Assembly (NCBI GenBank): GCA_902532595.1
Contig: CACAIN010000001.1
Coordinates: 1 to 46,942 of the forward strand
DNA from: an uncultured Pelagibacteraceae bacterium
GTDB lineage: Bacteria; Pseudomonadota; Alphaproteobacteria; Pelagibacterales; Pelagibacteraceae
Length of the DNA stretch: 46,942 bases
Direction of reading: 5' to 3'
Part shown: one piece after another, positions 46,179 through 46,942 of the stretch
How the letters are laid out: every line of letters starts with the position of its first letter
Numbering within the stretch: position 1 is the first letter of the stretch
Made by a program: the position numbers and the translations under genes
The notes under the pieces: model-generated
The model's input: only the letters and a program-made list of their open reading frames with translations
Told to the model about the DNA's origin: nothing
Database searches by the model: none

Positions 46179-46942
46179 ATGGAACATTTAAAGATATTTA
46201 TTAATTTAACCAGATTAAACAAACCAATTGGTATTATGCTTTTATTTTGGCCTTGCTCATGGGGGCTAGCATACGCATATAAATTAAATCAAGATTTAAA
46301 TGTTTTTTTATACTACTTATTACTTTTTTTCTTAGGCTCACTTTTAATGCGAAGCGCTGGATGTATATTTAATGATATTATTGATAGAGATTTTGATAAA
46401 AAAGTTAAAAGAACAAAATTAAGGCCAATTGCTTCAGGTAAAATATCTGTTAAAAAATCTTTTGTATATGTAATTATTCTCTGCTTATTGGCATTTCTAA
46501 TTTTAGTTCAATTTAATATTTTAACTATCGTATTAGGTTTAGGGTCAATGCTTTTAGCTTTTTCTTATCCTTTTATGAAAAGATTTACTTACTGGCCTCA
46601 GTTGTTTTTAGGTTTAACATTTAATTGGGGAATTATAATGGCCTGGACAGCTGTTATTAACGATATTTCTTATGAAATAATCATTCTTTATTTTTCAGCC
46701 ATATTTTGGACATTGGGCTATGACACGATTTATGGGGCTCAAGATATGGTGGATGATGAAATCATTGGTGTAAAGTCTACATCGATCAAGTTTAAAAAAA
46801 ATTTAAAATTATTTGTTGGCTTAAACTATCTATTATTTTTTTTATTATTGCTTTTTTTATTTAATAATGAATTAAAATTTAATTTATTTACACTGTGTTT
46901 AACATTGTTTTTTTTAAGTCTGGTTTATCAAATAAATAAAAT
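46179..46942 (+). CDS. ubiA: 4-hydroxybenzoate polyprenyltransferase, 3' truncated by window edge
   Basis: ATG at 46179: MEHLKIFINLTRLNKPIGIMLLFWPCSWGLAYA, SAGCIFNDIIDRDFDKKVKRTKLRPIASGKIS; not in ORF track because no stop in window. Confidence 0.95.
   Translation, partial: MEHLKIFINLTRLNKPIGIMLLFWPCSWGLAYAYKLNQDLNVFLYYLLLFFLGSLLMRSAGCIFNDIIDRDFDKKVKRTKLRPIASGKISVKKSFVYVIILCLLAFLILVQFNILTIVLGLGSMLLAFSYPFMKRFTYWPQLFLGLTFNWGIIMAWTAVINDISYEIIILYFSAIFWTLGYDTIYGAQDMVDDEIIGVKSTSIKFKKNLKLFVGLNYLLFFLLLLFLFNNELKFNLFTLCLTLFFLSLVYQINK

Noticed and set aside
1-46942. Mobile element, prophage, CRISPR array or defence system
   Set aside because: No transposase, integrase, phage structural gene, spaced repeat array or recognisable defence gene found; the ccrM methyltransferase is a solitary regulatory type without a partner nuclease

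Overview
The window is 46.9 kb of AT-rich, very densely packed alphaproteobacterial DNA. Gene content, order and base composition look like a SAR11/Pelagibacterales-type marine bacterium; this is my inference from protein families and was not searched. I support about 50 protein-coding genes and one tRNA-Gln(UUG). I see no transposons, integrases, CRISPR arrays or prophage, so this is a core-genome region. Main blocks: (i) OmpR/EnvZ-type two-component system, ubiK, lgt, midA, pgeF, prs, rplY, pth, ychF; (ii) cytochrome bc1 operon petABC (-); (iii) trmL, hemF, greA, cca(-), tRNA-Gln(-), ispE(-), a TPR protein(-), family-4-like UDG, rnhB, ccrM; (iv) FAD monooxygenase(-), mutY(-), DUF721/DciA-like, DsbA-like, and a short SMC; (v) ATP synthase F0 (atpI-B-E-F'-F) running straight into crtI-crtB-crtY-blh (retinal synthesis), then ispH, thrB, rnhA; (vi) prx(-), thrC(-), ctaB(-), cytochrome oxidase IV/III/I/II(-), a second subunit-III-like protein and SCO1; (vii) rsmE(-), tandem CDGSH protein, HAD, pirin, Qor-like, DUF1289, DUF2721(-), and truncated ubiA at the right edge. 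The observations I find most interesting are the retinal pathway fused to the F0 operon, an SMC with no recognisable hinge, four GANTC sites packed upstream of the GANTC methyltransferase gene, near-universal 3' overlap of convergent genes, a family-4-like UDG lacking most Fe-S cysteines, and unexplained small membrane proteins in the cytochrome oxidase locus.
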